Shown here one piece after another: positions 35,934 through 45,685 of a stretch of DNA of 64,000 nt. Numbering within the stretch: the first letter of the stretch is position 1; each line of letters begins with the position of its first letter. The notes below the pieces were generated by a model that was not told where the DNA came from, made no database searches, and saw nothing but the letters and a program-made list of their open reading frames with translations. A program made the position numbers and the translations under genes. The DNA is from Phnomibacter ginsenosidimutans. Its GTDB lineage: Bacteria; Bacteroidota; Bacteroidia; Chitinophagales; Chitinophagaceae. The stretch is taken from assembly GCF_009740285.1 (NCBI RefSeq), contig NZ_CP046566.1:2042501-2106500 (forward strand). The letters run 5' to 3'.

Positions 35934-37278
35934 ATGAAACGTTTCGTATTGAGCCTGGCCCTAACAGGGTTAATTTCATCCGTTGCGATGGCGCAATTTG
36001 ATGAAGTGAAAAACATGCTGGCCATTCAGCAGTACAAAAAAGCTAAGGAGCAATTGGACCAATTGCTGACCAAGCCTAAAAATGCTGCAAAGCCAGAAGC
36101 ACATATTTTGAAAGCTACCATTTTGGCTTACCTTATGAATGACCCGGCAAATGAAGCACAGGCGACTCAGCTTCGTCAGGAGTCAATCGATGCGTATAAA
36201 AAGTACATGGAGCAAAGATCCAGCGAAGCCATTGATTGTAGATCCTCAATATGCCAATGCGCCAATCGCTTACTATTCCAGCTTTTTCAACGAAGGCATT
36301 AAAGGTTACAATAAGAAGGATTGGCCTAATGCTTCTGCCAGCTTTAAGCAAACCGTTGAATGGAGCGATTTCATCATAGCCAACAAACTGGCTAAAATGG
36401 AATTCGATACTTCAGCAAACTTGCTGGCTGGTGCCGCTTTTCAAAATGACAAGAAAGACGACGCAGCCATCCCATACTTCACCCGTCTGACAGACAAGAA
36501 GATTGGTGGCGATGACAATGAGTTTGTGTACCAATTTTTGATGGGTTATTATTTCCGTAAGGAAGATGCTGCAAACTTTGAAAAGTACCGGGCATTAGGC
36601 AAGGAGTTGTATCCTAAAAGTGAATACTTTACCTATAGCGAAATAGACTTCATTATGTCTATGGAAGATGAGGCTGAAAAGGAAAAACGCATTGAAGCCA
36701 AAATTGCCAAGGAGCCAACCAACATTGAACTGATTCAGAATTACGGTTTCATTTTGTTTGATAAGCTAAATGCTGAAGATGCCAAGCCAGTGACCAACTA
36801 CGCTGAATTGGAGCAAAAAATGATTAACTACTTGAGCCAGGCAGGTGACAATAAGCCTGATGATGGCAAGCCTTATTATTATTTGGGAAACCACTTTGTA
36901 AACAAAGGTGTGAAAATCAATCAGGACATCAGCAAAGTAACTGACGACATTAAAAAGGCCAATGCTTCAGCCAAGCCAGACAAAACCGGCAAATTACCTC
37001 CGCCTCCAAAAGAGTTGACAGATAAGCGGGATGCGCTGAAAAAAGCTTACAATGATGAAATTGAGAAGGGTTTACCATTCTTGCTGAAATCTGCAGAAGC
37101 TTATGGAAAGCATACCGATTTGAAAGGCATGGAGTTGCAGAACTACAAGCGTCTTGTTGACCAACTGATTCTCATTTACGGAGACAAGAAAATTGCTAGT
37201 AAGGTTCCTGCTGACAAAGCCAAGTTTGAAGCTGAGGAGAAGAAATGGAATGCCATTTATACAAAGATTTCTCACTAA
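35934..37278 (+). CDS. Secreted helical-repeat (TPR-like) protein (frameshifted)
   Basis: An exported protein of about 447 residues built of helical repeats, 35 bases downstream of gyrA. The first frame (35934-36302) has a signal peptide (MKRFVLSLALTGLISSVAMAQF) and the first repeats (IQQYKKAKEQLDQLLTKPKN). The rest continues in another frame from about 36220, NEGIKGYNKKDWPNASASFKQ to KKWNAIYTKISH at 37278. The frames join near AAA at 36214-36216 (one base too many, or two missing), giving YMEQ followed by DPAKPLIVDPQYAN. The pairs of helices with Tyr/Phe at repeat positions resemble TPR proteins. Function unknown; a protein-binding scaffold is plausible. Confidence 0.82.
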
Positions 37279-37290
37279 GAAAGAGGATAG

Positions 37291-37320
37291 AAACAAGCCG
37301 CACTCCTGCGGCTTGTTTTA
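37291..37320 (+). terminator. Terminator after gyrA-TPR unit
   Basis: A 12-bp stem AAACAAGCCGCA (37291-37302)/TGCGGCTTGTTT (37307-37318) with a CTCC loop and T-rich tail. Confidence 0.88.
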
Positions 37321-37467
37321 CAATTATCTACTTAACATAATATTAATTATAGCAATAATTGGTAAATTCATTTAGTATGAACATTTCAACAAATACAGTC
37401 ACTTAGGTTGATTGAAGTTTTATTTTCACGATTCTAAATATTCTGTCACTCTGAAACCTGATGATTG

Positions 37468-38478
37468 ATGCGCCGTAGAAAATTTGTACAACTTGCTTCA
37501 TTGCTCCCAAGTGGTTTGTTATTAAATAAGGCTAATGCAAGTCCAAAATCTGAAGAATTAAATACCGGAAAAGTTTCACCAGTGGTGATTAGCACTTGGG
37601 CACCAAATGTAAAAGCTAATGCGGTAGCTTGGCAAGTACTAATGAATGGCGGAAATGCACTTGATGCTGTACATCAGGGCGTGATGGTTCCGGAAGCCGA
37701 TCCTGATGACCAAAGTGTAGGTTATGGAGGATTACCTGATCGTGATGGCCGGGTAACACTTGATGCATGCATCATGGACCATCAGTTCAATATTGGTTCT
37801 GTTATGTATCTGGAGCATATTGTACACGCCATCACGGTGGCCCGTTTGGTGATGGAAAAAACACCTCACGTTCAAATTGTGGGTGAAGGTGCATTGCGTT
37901 TGGCCTTAGAGCACGGTATGAAAAAGGAAAATCTCCTGACTGAAAAAAGTGAAAAAGCCTGGAGAGAATGGTTGAAAACAGCACAGTATAGTCCTATGAC
38001 AACAGTAGAAAACCTACTGGAGCGTATAAAAAACAATCATGATACCATTGGCATGCTGGCGCTAGACCAACATGGAAATCTTTCAGGAGCCTGTACTACC
38101 AGTGGTATGGCATACAAAATGCAAGGTCGAATTGGTGATTCACCTATTATTGGCGCTGGCTTATACGTTGATAATGAAGTGGGTGGTGCAACTGCTACAG
38201 GTGTTGGTGAAGAAGTGGTACGGGTTTGTGGCAGCCATAGTGTGGTAGAATATATGCGCCATGGCTACTCGCCTGCCGATGCTTGTAAAGAAGCCGTAAA
38301 GCGATTGGTAAAGGCACGTGGTGAGACCTTGGCTAGAAAATTGCAGATAGGATTTATTGCATTAAACAAAAAAGGTGAAACAGGTTGCTACTCATTAAAT
38401 GGTGATTTTACAATGGCGCAACGGAACCAGCAAGGTGAAAAAGTAATTCAGTCTCCTGCCCTGTTGCCCAAAAGCTAA
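37468..38478 (+). CDS. N4-(beta-N-acetylglucosaminyl)-L-asparaginase-like Ntn hydrolase
   Basis: A 336-residue member of the glycosylasparaginase/isoaspartyl peptidase (Asparaginase_2) family. The precursor cleaves itself before Thr193 (NNHDTIGMLALD), which becomes the nucleophile. It also shows GNALDAVHQGVMVPEADPDDQSVGYGG and a GDSPIIGAGLYVDNEVGGATATG substrate loop. The N-terminus MRRRKFVQLASLL with a hydrophobic stretch looks like a twin-arginine signal, so the enzyme is probably exported. The likely role is freeing Asn from GlcNAc-Asn of scavenged glycopeptides. The ATG at 37468 is preferred to the TTG at 37465. Confidence 0.88.
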   Translation: MRRRKFVQLASLLPSGLLLNKANASPKSEELNTGKVSPVVISTWAPNVKANAVAWQVLMNGGNALDAVHQGVMVPEADPDDQSVGYGGLPDRDGRVTLDACIMDHQFNIGSVMYLEHIVHAITVARLVMEKTPHVQIVGEGALRLALEHGMKKENLLTEKSEKAWREWLKTAQYSPMTTVENLLERIKNNHDTIGMLALDQHGNLSGACTTSGMAYKMQGRIGDSPIIGAGLYVDNEVGGATATGVGEEVVRVCGSHSVVEYMRHGYSPADACKEAVKRLVKARGETLARKLQIGFIALNKKGETGCYSLNGDFTMAQRNQQGEKVIQSPALLPKS

Positions 38479-38521
38479 TGTTTGAACTTTAAAGATTTCC
38501 ACTTATCTTACTCTTACCCAA

Positions 38522-38959
38522 ATGAAGGTTATGTTACGTTGGAGAAAATATTTATCCGTTGCTCTTCTTGGAGTACTATTGGTTCCAAGCTGGAACTGCA
38601 AAAAGGCAATTGAGAATGCGCAGGAAGATTTCGTAGTAAGCCTGATAACCAATAACTTATGGGTAATAACATTATACAGCGAAAATGGTACTGACCAAAC
38701 AGCACTTTTCAATGGCTACGATTTTAAGTTCAACAAAGACCTCACTGTTTATGGTAGAATAGCTGGTCAGCCTGACGCTGCAGGCACCTGGAAAGGAGAC
38801 GCTGCAGCAATGACCATTACATCAGCTTTTCCTAACGGACCGGCACCGCTCAGTAAACTAACAGGTGTTTGGAACATTACCCGTACAACTTTAACCTCCG
38901 TCAAATCAACCCGAACGGAAAATGGTGTGGTGTACAATCTGGATTTGCAGAAAAAATAA
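38522..38959 (+). CDS. Lipocalin-like lipoprotein
   Basis: A 145-residue putative lipoprotein. The N-terminal hydrophobic stretch ends in VPSWNC with Cys26 followed by two lysines, a plausible lipobox. The mature domain is beta-rich (NNLWVITLYSENGTDQTALFNGYDFKFN and GTWKGDAAAMTI), resembling small lipocalin-like proteins common in Chitinophagaceae. It ends 17 bases from the stop of the convergent PorP/SprF gene. Function unknown. Confidence 0.75.
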   Translation: MKVMLRWRKYLSVALLGVLLVPSWNCKKAIENAQEDFVVSLITNNLWVITLYSENGTDQTALFNGYDFKFNKDLTVYGRIAGQPDAAGTWKGDAAAMTITSAFPNGPAPLSKLTGVWNITRTTLTSVKSTRTENGVVYNLDLQKK

Positions 38960-38976
38960 TCTGTGTAACCTTTTGA

Positions 38977-40026
38977 TTACCAAAGATTTCGGGGGCATAA
39001 GTCGCCCCATTTATTGCCAAGCATAAAGCCAAGTACAATTTCATGGGTACCCTTGGTAAAGTTTTGTAAGGGTGAAGTGGTGTAATCATAAGCATATCCA
39101 ATATTGAAGACATTGGATATGTTCACCCCCAACATCGCACTCAAACCATCGTTTACCCGATAACCAGCGCCTAACCAGATTCTGTCTCTGTATTGGGCTT
39201 TCACATTTAAATCTACGCCCAATGGCAGTGGATCTACATATCGGATAACTGCCGATGGAATAATACTGAAATCTTCGCCGGCATACAATTTATATCCTGC
39301 AGTAAAAAATAAGTGCGGATATGATTTGGCATTGGTGGTCAGTGTGTTACCCGAAAACTCCAGTCCCTGATTCATGATTTGTTGTGCAGAAATACCAGCA
39401 AAAAAATCGGCACTGTACAACCACAAACCTGCATTTACATCGGGTCTGAGTTTGTTGAGATAACCGCTTGATGCCACTGCCGGGTCGATGGGATTATCAA
39501 ATAAGAGTTTGGAAGTGTTTAGGGAATTGTTGGTGACCCCAACACTGATACCGCCGGACAAGCTGGTGCGTGGCCCGATTCCCAAATGATACGCATATGT
39601 GCCATAGGCCGAAAAACGGTTTAAGGCACCTGTACGATCATTAATCATGGTAAAGCCCCAACCATGGTGCGGCTTAGCGGATGTGTAAGATTCCCAATAG
39701 GCTCTTCCCCTGGGGTTTTCTCCTTCTGGTGAAAAAGTTGTGGGGTTAGTGCGGCTATCTTCTTTACCAATAGAACCATGAACGGTGACATACGTGGTAA
39801 CAGGTGCATCCAATATACCCACCCACTGGTGACGGTGACTGATCTTGATATCTGTGTAATTTTCAATACCAGCTACAGCGGGGTTAATGATGTAATTGTT
39901 CAGTATGTACTGAGTATAGTGTGGCCTTTGCTGTGCCTGTACCAGTTGGTTACAAACTAAAGCCAACAATACCAGTGCAACTGTTTTTATCCTGTTCATT
40001 AAGCTGCTTTTTTGCGTCAACATCAT
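38977..40026 (-). CDS. PorP/SprF family type IX secretion system membrane protein
   Basis: A 349-residue outer-membrane protein of the PorP/SprF family, which is needed for secretion and surface attachment of T9SS cargo with type B sorting domains. Signal peptide to about residue 32 (QLVQAQ), then the family motif YTQYILNNYIINPAVAGIENYTDIKISHRHQWVGI, and a C-terminal barrel with GYRVNDGLSAMLGVNIS and IGYAYDYTTSPL. The start at 40026 overlaps the adhesin stop by 4 bases (ATGA), so it is coupled to it. A later ATG at 39999 is possible but less likely given the coupling. Confidence 0.92.
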   Translation of the reverse strand: MMLTQKSSLMNRIKTVALVLLALVCNQLVQAQQRPHYTQYILNNYIINPAVAGIENYTDIKISHRHQWVGILDAPVTTYVTVHGSIGKEDSRTNPTTFSPEGENPRGRAYWESYTSAKPHHGWGFTMINDRTGALNRFSAYGTYAYHLGIGPRTSLSGGISVGVTNNSLNTSKLLFDNPIDPAVASSGYLNKLRPDVNAGLWLYSADFFAGISAQQIMNQGLEFSGNTLTTNAKSYPHLFFTAGYKLYAGEDFSIIPSAVIRYVDPLPLGVDLNVKAQYRDRIWLGAGYRVNDGLSAMLGVNISNVFNIGYAYDYTTSPLQNFTKGTHEIVLGFMLGNKWGDLCPRNLW

Positions 40027-42100
40027 CTTAATATTGTAACCGATCCGCTCATGGCTTTACGTCCATTCTTTGGATCAATGATATAATAATATACACCTAC
40101 AGGCAATTCTTTTCCCGCCTTTTTACCATCCCAAGGAGTGTTGTATCCAATACTTTCAAAAATCATTTTGCCATATCTGTCAAACACTTTTACGGATGCA
40201 CCAATGTAACTGTTGAGATAACGTATGTTCCATACATCATTAATGCCATCCCCATTTGGACTAAACACATTGGGTATAACAGGCGCCAGCAACACTTTTA
40301 CAAACACGTCATCGGAACTGCTACAACCGCCTGCACCGGTTACAGTGAGTACATAGGTTCTATCAACCGTTGGTTTGGTAACCGGCTGCAATGTATTCGG
40401 GTTGTTCAAATCCGTAACCGGACTCCAACGATACACATAATTGCTACTGCCGGTAGCTGTTGCAGCAATGGTTGCCTGCCCTCCTTCCAATACAAACAAA
40501 TCGGGGCCGGCATTAACCACAGGGTAAGGATGAATAATGGGTACCCGCTCAGCTGTATCGGATACACAACCTTTATCAGTTATGTAATACAACTTTGCAA
40601 CAAAAGAGCCTGCACTAGTATAAGTGTGGACCGGTGATGCGAGATTGCTACTATTGCCATCGCCAAACTGCCAAATCCAACTAGTGATGGTTTGAGTCAA
40701 TGGGTTACTCTGATCTTCAAAAGTGATGGATTCTCCCAAACAAACGCCTGTTGGAGTTACCGCAAAATTTGCCATCGGTTGTGGATAGACTTCCGTCAAA
40801 CTTTTTGTCAATGAATCGCTACAACCGTCTTTTGAAGTGACTTTCAATTTGACTGCGTAAGTACCAACAGAAGGATAATTATAAACCGGATCTTTGAGCG
40901 TACTCACGGCATTCGGTAAGCCAAAATTCCAGCTGTAAGCAAACTGAGCAGCACTGCCATCGGCAATGGTACTTTTATTGGTAAAAGCTGCTACCCCTGC
41001 TGGCATACATACCACAGGCAAATCGAAATCTACCAACGGCACGGCATGTATCTGGAAACTACTTGTGGCTGGCAAGCTCACACAGCCACTATCCGTTACA
41101 ACTATCAGTTGTGCAGCTATGGTGCCGGTTTGCTGATAAACATGGGAAACTATTGAACCAGTATTTGTAATGGTGCTATTGCCATCGCCAAAGTTCCATT
41201 GCCATTGCTGCAATTGATTGGCATTTGGTGTAGAGGCATTTGAAAACAAAACTGATTGGTTGACACAAGTGGGATTTAAAACACTGAACGCTGCGGTAGG
41301 TCTGGGCCACACTGTAATTTGCTGTGTTGCAGAATCACGGCAGCCGGCATCGCTGGTGAATGTGTAACGCAGCATGTGTATTCCTGCACCAGTAATGTCT
41401 GGTGAAAACAATCCAGCATCATCAATACCGAGTCCTGCATAGACTCCGGTTCCCAAAGCACCTGTTTGTTCACTGGCCTGAACAATTAATCGCGGAATAG
41501 CATCTACACAAATGCCAGGTATGGTTTCAAATGATATGAGCGGTGTAGCAAATAAAGTGAGTGTTTGAGTGGTTTCATTCACACACACATCGCCAGAATA
41601 AGCAACAAACCGAATGACAACATCCTGCGAAGCTGGTGTGTTGAAAGAAGCATATTGATGCGTATACAATTTGTCGAAAGATGGTGTTTCATCAATTGTT
41701 GTATCTGTTGCCGATGGCCAGTTCCAATACACCACTACTTTGGTGATGCTACCAAAATTGACGGTGGATTTGTTTTGAATGATAACCGGAAGATTGCTAC
41801 ACTGCGGATTGTTTTTGTTCATAACATCAAAAACGGCAACGGGATTGTCACCGTTTACGGTGAGTGTTTGTGTCAATGAATCCTTACAACCAACACCGGA
41901 AGATGCCAGCAATTGCACCTGATAATTACCAACGGCACTGTATTTATGCTGCCCATCCAGCGTGGTAGCTGTGTTTTGACCAGGCAATGCATTGCCATCG
42001 CCAAACTGCCATTGCCACTGAATACCGGATAGATTGCCACCGGGTATTGTACTGTTGTTTTTGAAAAAAGCAAATGCATCAGTAAGACACACTTCAGGCA
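40023..42100. repeat. Paralogous direct repeat, copy 1 (C-terminal adhesin half)
   Basis: About 2.08 kb that encodes the C-terminal 690 residues of the lectin adhesin. It is colinear with copy 2 at 43610-45685, starting at the VCLTDA repeat and ending at the stop. The DNA stays visibly similar in places, such as near 40440-40530 against 44020-44110. A tandem duplication or domain-swap origin is likely. Confidence 0.75.
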
Positions 42101-43598
42101 AGCTGAAATCTACCACCGGGAACTCTCCCACCTCTATTGGTAATGGAAAACTACTCATACAACCGGTGTTGGTTTCTACAAACAGCGTTACCGCTTTAGG
42201 TCCACTCGTATTAAACAACACTTTGGGATTGATAGAACTGGTGACAGTATCTCTTCGGTTTCCGTAATCCCAAATCCATCGTTCGATGTTGCCAATCGGT
42301 ATAAAAGAATCATCTTCTAATTGAATGCTATCTCCAACACATGATGCGCCAGCTACCCTAAAGTTGGGAATAGGTACCGCACTTACCCGAACGGTTTGAG
42401 TACTGCTGTCAACACATCCGTCAGTAGAAATTATTTTTTGTTGAATGGTATAATCACCGGGAACCATGTAAGCTTTTGATGGCAGAGAACCGGCAGCAGT
42501 TGTATTGTCGCCAAAATCCCACAGCCATTGCGCAATGTTTCTGTCATGGGCCGTAGCGGTATTCATAAAGAAAACAGGATTGCCGATACAACCATTATTG
42601 GTAGCGGTAAAGCTGGCCTTGGGTTGAGGGTAAACAGTAACCAAAACACTATCTGTACTGCCACAACCCGGAAGGTTGGCAAACTCTGTCCGTAAATAAT
42701 ATTTCTGCACCACAGTGGAAGTGCCCGTATTGCTCAACGTTACTGTGGGATTAGCACTGTTGGTACTGCTCAAACCCACTGCTGGCGACCATGAGTATTG
42801 ATATGCGGGATTGTTGGCAGCGCCAATTTGCACAGATGAATTATTACAAATGGCTGCATTCGTTCCGGCTTCGGATGGCGGCATTTCTGTGTAAATGCGT
42901 ACATCTTTTATCGAATGTCTGTCTGTACTGCCACCTGTACTGGCGGTAAAACCGAAGTAGCCTAAAAAATTGAAAGTTTGAAAACCCGTTACCCGCTGCA
43001 CACCATTTATTGAAACAGTAATGTTGCCTTTATCGTATTCAATTTTGCAAGTGTGGTACTGTCCGTTTCTGATGAAACTCAACGAACCATCATTGTTGTT
43101 TTTGGTAGGTTGACCGTTACATTCATCATATCCGTTTCCCCAGCGCAGCTCTATTTTAGGAACAGCATCTGTGCCGCAATTCAACCATGTATCAATGCCC
43201 ACTTTCAAACCATTGGCAGTAGCCGGAATACCTAAGCCACCGCCGGCAACAAAGCCAACCGGAGGTACATCCAAATAGCAAAAGGCTAGGCCGTCGGCCG
43301 CTGAACCTTCCGCAATGCGAAATTGAAATTCTGCAATCCATTTAGAACATTGTGCCAGATTAATGGGCACATTATAAAACACTGAACCACTTTGGAAATT
43401 CACCGGATTGGTCAAAATCAATTCTCCATTTCCGGTATTGCTACCTGTGTTGCCGAGGTAAGCATTGCCTTGCAAATTCCACCCATTTGTATTGAGTGGT
43501 GTACCCGTCAATTGCGCAAACACATAGGATTGCGCCATTGCGTTCCTACTTGTTATCAGTACAACAAGTATCAGCAATATGTGCAGCAGCCTCCTCAT
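40023..43598 (-). CDS. T9SS type B adhesin with lectin-like domain and PKD repeats
   Basis: A 1191-residue secreted protein. A signal peptide (to about residue 22) is followed by an L-type lectin-like domain (about 25-240: GSVFYNVPINLAQCSKWIAEFQFRIAEGSAADGLAFCY). About six PKD-type repeats come next, each with a WxWxFG-like core (WLWDFGDN, WQWQFGDG, WQWNFGDGN, WIWQFGDGN). The C-terminus (about 1110-1191) is a T9SS type B / gliding-motility sorting domain: IPNVFSPNGDGINDVWNI, KVFDRYGKMIFES, GVYYYIIDPKNG. It probably sits on the cell surface and binds glycans. The last 690 residues are paralogous to the upstream adhesin. Confidence 0.9.
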   Translation of the reverse strand: MRRLLHILLILVVLITSRNAMAQSYVFAQLTGTPLNTNGWNLQGNAYLGNTGSNTGNGELILTNPVNFQSGSVFYNVPINLAQCSKWIAEFQFRIAEGSAADGLAFCYLDVPPVGFVAGGGLGIPATANGLKVGIDTWLNCGTDAVPKIELRWGNGYDECNGQPTKNNNDGSLSFIRNGQYHTCKIEYDKGNITVSINGVQRVTGFQTFNFLGYFGFTASTGGSTDRHSIKDVRIYTEMPPSEAGTNAAICNNSSVQIGAANNPAYQYSWSPAVGLSSTNSANPTVTLSNTGTSTVVQKYYLRTEFANLPGCGSTDSVLVTVYPQPKASFTATNNGCIGNPVFFMNTATAHDRNIAQWLWDFGDNTTAAGSLPSKAYMVPGDYTIQQKIISTDGCVDSSTQTVRVSAVPIPNFRVAGASCVGDSIQLEDDSFIPIGNIERWIWDYGNRRDTVTSSINPKVLFNTSGPKAVTLFVETNTGCMSSFPLPIEVGEFPVVDFSLPEVCLTDAFAFFKNNSTIPGGNLSGIQWQWQFGDGNALPGQNTATTLDGQHKYSAVGNYQVQLLASSGVGCKDSLTQTLTVNGDNPVAVFDVMNKNNPQCSNLPVIIQNKSTVNFGSITKVVVYWNWPSATDTTIDETPSFDKLYTHQYASFNTPASQDVVIRFVAYSGDVCVNETTQTLTLFATPLISFETIPGICVDAIPRLIVQASEQTGALGTGVYAGLGIDDAGLFSPDITGAGIHMLRYTFTSDAGCRDSATQQITVWPRPTAAFSVLNPTCVNQSVLFSNASTPNANQLQQWQWNFGDGNSTITNTGSIVSHVYQQTGTIAAQLIVVTDSGCVSLPATSSFQIHAVPLVDFDLPVVCMPAGVAAFTNKSTIADGSAAQFAYSWNFGLPNAVSTLKDPVYNYPSVGTYAVKLKVTSKDGCSDSLTKSLTEVYPQPMANFAVTPTGVCLGESITFEDQSNPLTQTITSWIWQFGDGNSSNLASPVHTYTSAGSFVAKLYYITDKGCVSDTAERVPIIHPYPVVNAGPDLFVLEGGQATIAATATGSSNYVYRWSPVTDLNNPNTLQPVTKPTVDRTYVLTVTGAGGCSSSDDVFVKVLLAPVIPNVFSPNGDGINDVWNIRYLNSYIGASVKVFDRYGKMIFESIGYNTPWDGKKAGKELPVGVYYYIIDPKNGRKAMSGSVTILR

Positions 43599-43609
43599 TT
43601 CTTTTTCCT

Positions 43610-45685
43610 CTATCGAACGATGGTTACAGATCCGGTACTTGGCTTGCGGCCATTTTTAGGATCAATGATGTAATAGTATGTACCAACAGGTAGCGGCTTC
43701 CCTGCAAACTGACCATCCCATGGTGTGTTGTAGCCTGTGCTCGTAAATACTTGTTTGCCATATCTGTCAAACACTTTGATAATAGCACCAGGATAACTGC
43801 TGATGTACTTAATGTTCCAAATGTCGTTGATGCCATCACCATTAGGGCTAAACGCATTTGGCACATCCGGATCAAGCAACACTTTCACAAATACATTATC
43901 GGTACTGCTACAACCACCTGCTCCTGTTACACGCAAAGTGTAGGTGATGTCTGTAGCTGGTTTAGTAACAGGTTGCAACACGGTACTACTATTCAAATAA
44001 GTAGCCGGTGACCAACTGTATACATAATTGCTCGAACCGGTAGCAGTTGCCGCAATAGTTGTTTGTCCCCCTTCCAACACAAACAAATCAGGCCCTGCAT
44101 TAACTACCGGATAAGGATGAACTATCACATTTTTTGTGACCGTATCAGAGTAACAACCTTTGTTGGTTAGGTAATACAGCTGAACAGCATAGGTGCCTGC
44201 TGCTGCATACGTTCTGCTGGTATTTTGCGTGGTAGCAGTACTGCCATCTTTCAAATCCCAATACCAATTGGTAATCGTTTGATTCAAAGCATTGCTTTGG
44301 TCGGCAAATGCAATCACATCGCCCAAGCACACTTCGGCAGGTGTGGTGCTGAAATTGGCCAATGGCTGAGGATTGACGTCTGTAAGTTGTTGGGTCAAAG
44401 AATCACTGCAACCATCTTTTGATGTAACCAGCAATTTTACATTGTACGTACCCACAGCAGGATAATTATACGTTGGATTTTTCAATGTGCTGCTGGCACC
44501 TGCTACACCAAAACTCCAACGGTAAGTAAACTGTGCTTGTGTGCCATCTGCAATGGTACTTTGGTCATTGAAAGTGGCCGCACCAACCGGCATACAAACC
44601 GTAGGCATGCTAAAGGCCACAACTGGCAACGGATGCACATTGATGCTTTTGGTAACCGGCAAACTCGTACAGCCGCTATCAGTAATCACACTCAATGTGA
44701 TATTGGTATTGCCGGTGTTGGCATACACATGTGAGAAAGCTGCTGCGGTTGTTTTAGCATACGTGTTGCCATCTCCCATCGTCCAGTTCCAATTAGAGAG
44801 TTGGCTATGATTTGGAACTGATGCATCTCTGAATACCACTTGCTGCGTAACACAGGTAGGTGCGTCTACATTGAAGTTGGCAGTTGGTCTTGGCCAAACA
44901 GTAATGGTATTGGTGCTACTGTCTTTACAACCTGCCGCACTTTGATAAACATATTTAATGGTATGCGTACCCACACCCGGAATGGTTGGCGTAAATAAGC
45001 CGTTTGCTGCAATGCCATTGCCACTGTATACAAAACTGCCCGGCAATCCGGCCACATCATTTGCCTTTGTAATAATGCGTGGCGTGGCGTCCAAACAAAT
45101 ACCTGGAATGGTTGCGAAAGATACTTTTGGACTAGCCTGAAGGGTAATCGTTTTCACGACATCGTTTACACACACACCACCTGAATAGGCAACAAATCTG
45201 ATTTGTACCGTTTTGGTAGCCGGTGTATTAAAGTTGCCATATAAATGTGTGTATTGCTTATCCGGTGTTGGAGTATCATCTGTAGTAACGATGCTGGCGT
45301 TGGGCCATTCCCAATACACTTCGGTTTTGGTAATAGAACCAAAATTGACAGTTGACTTATCCTGTATGGTAACTGGCAGATTTGTACACAAATTACCGGC
45401 CGTTACTACTATAAAATCTGCTTTGGGTTTATCACCGTTTACTGTCAGCACCTGGGTAATGCTGTCTACGCAGCCAGCGGCTGAAGTCACTTTCAACTGC
45501 ACGTTGTAATTGCCCACCGCACTATACTTGTGTTGTGCATTTTGCGCATTACTAGTGTTAGGATTACCGGCAGATGCATTGGCGTCTCCAAAGTTCCAGG
45601 CCCATTGCATGCCAGTACTATTGTCTGCAATGGAAGTACTGTTGGTAAAAATGGCTGATGCATCTGTCAAACAAACTTCTGGAAC
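43610..45685. repeat. Paralogous direct repeat, copy 2 (C-terminal adhesin half)
   Basis: The matching segment of the IgGFc-type adhesin, of nearly equal length (2076 bp). The last 230 residues are the most alike, including the shared VNAGPDLFVLEGGQ and SPNGDGIND stretches. Confidence 0.75.
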
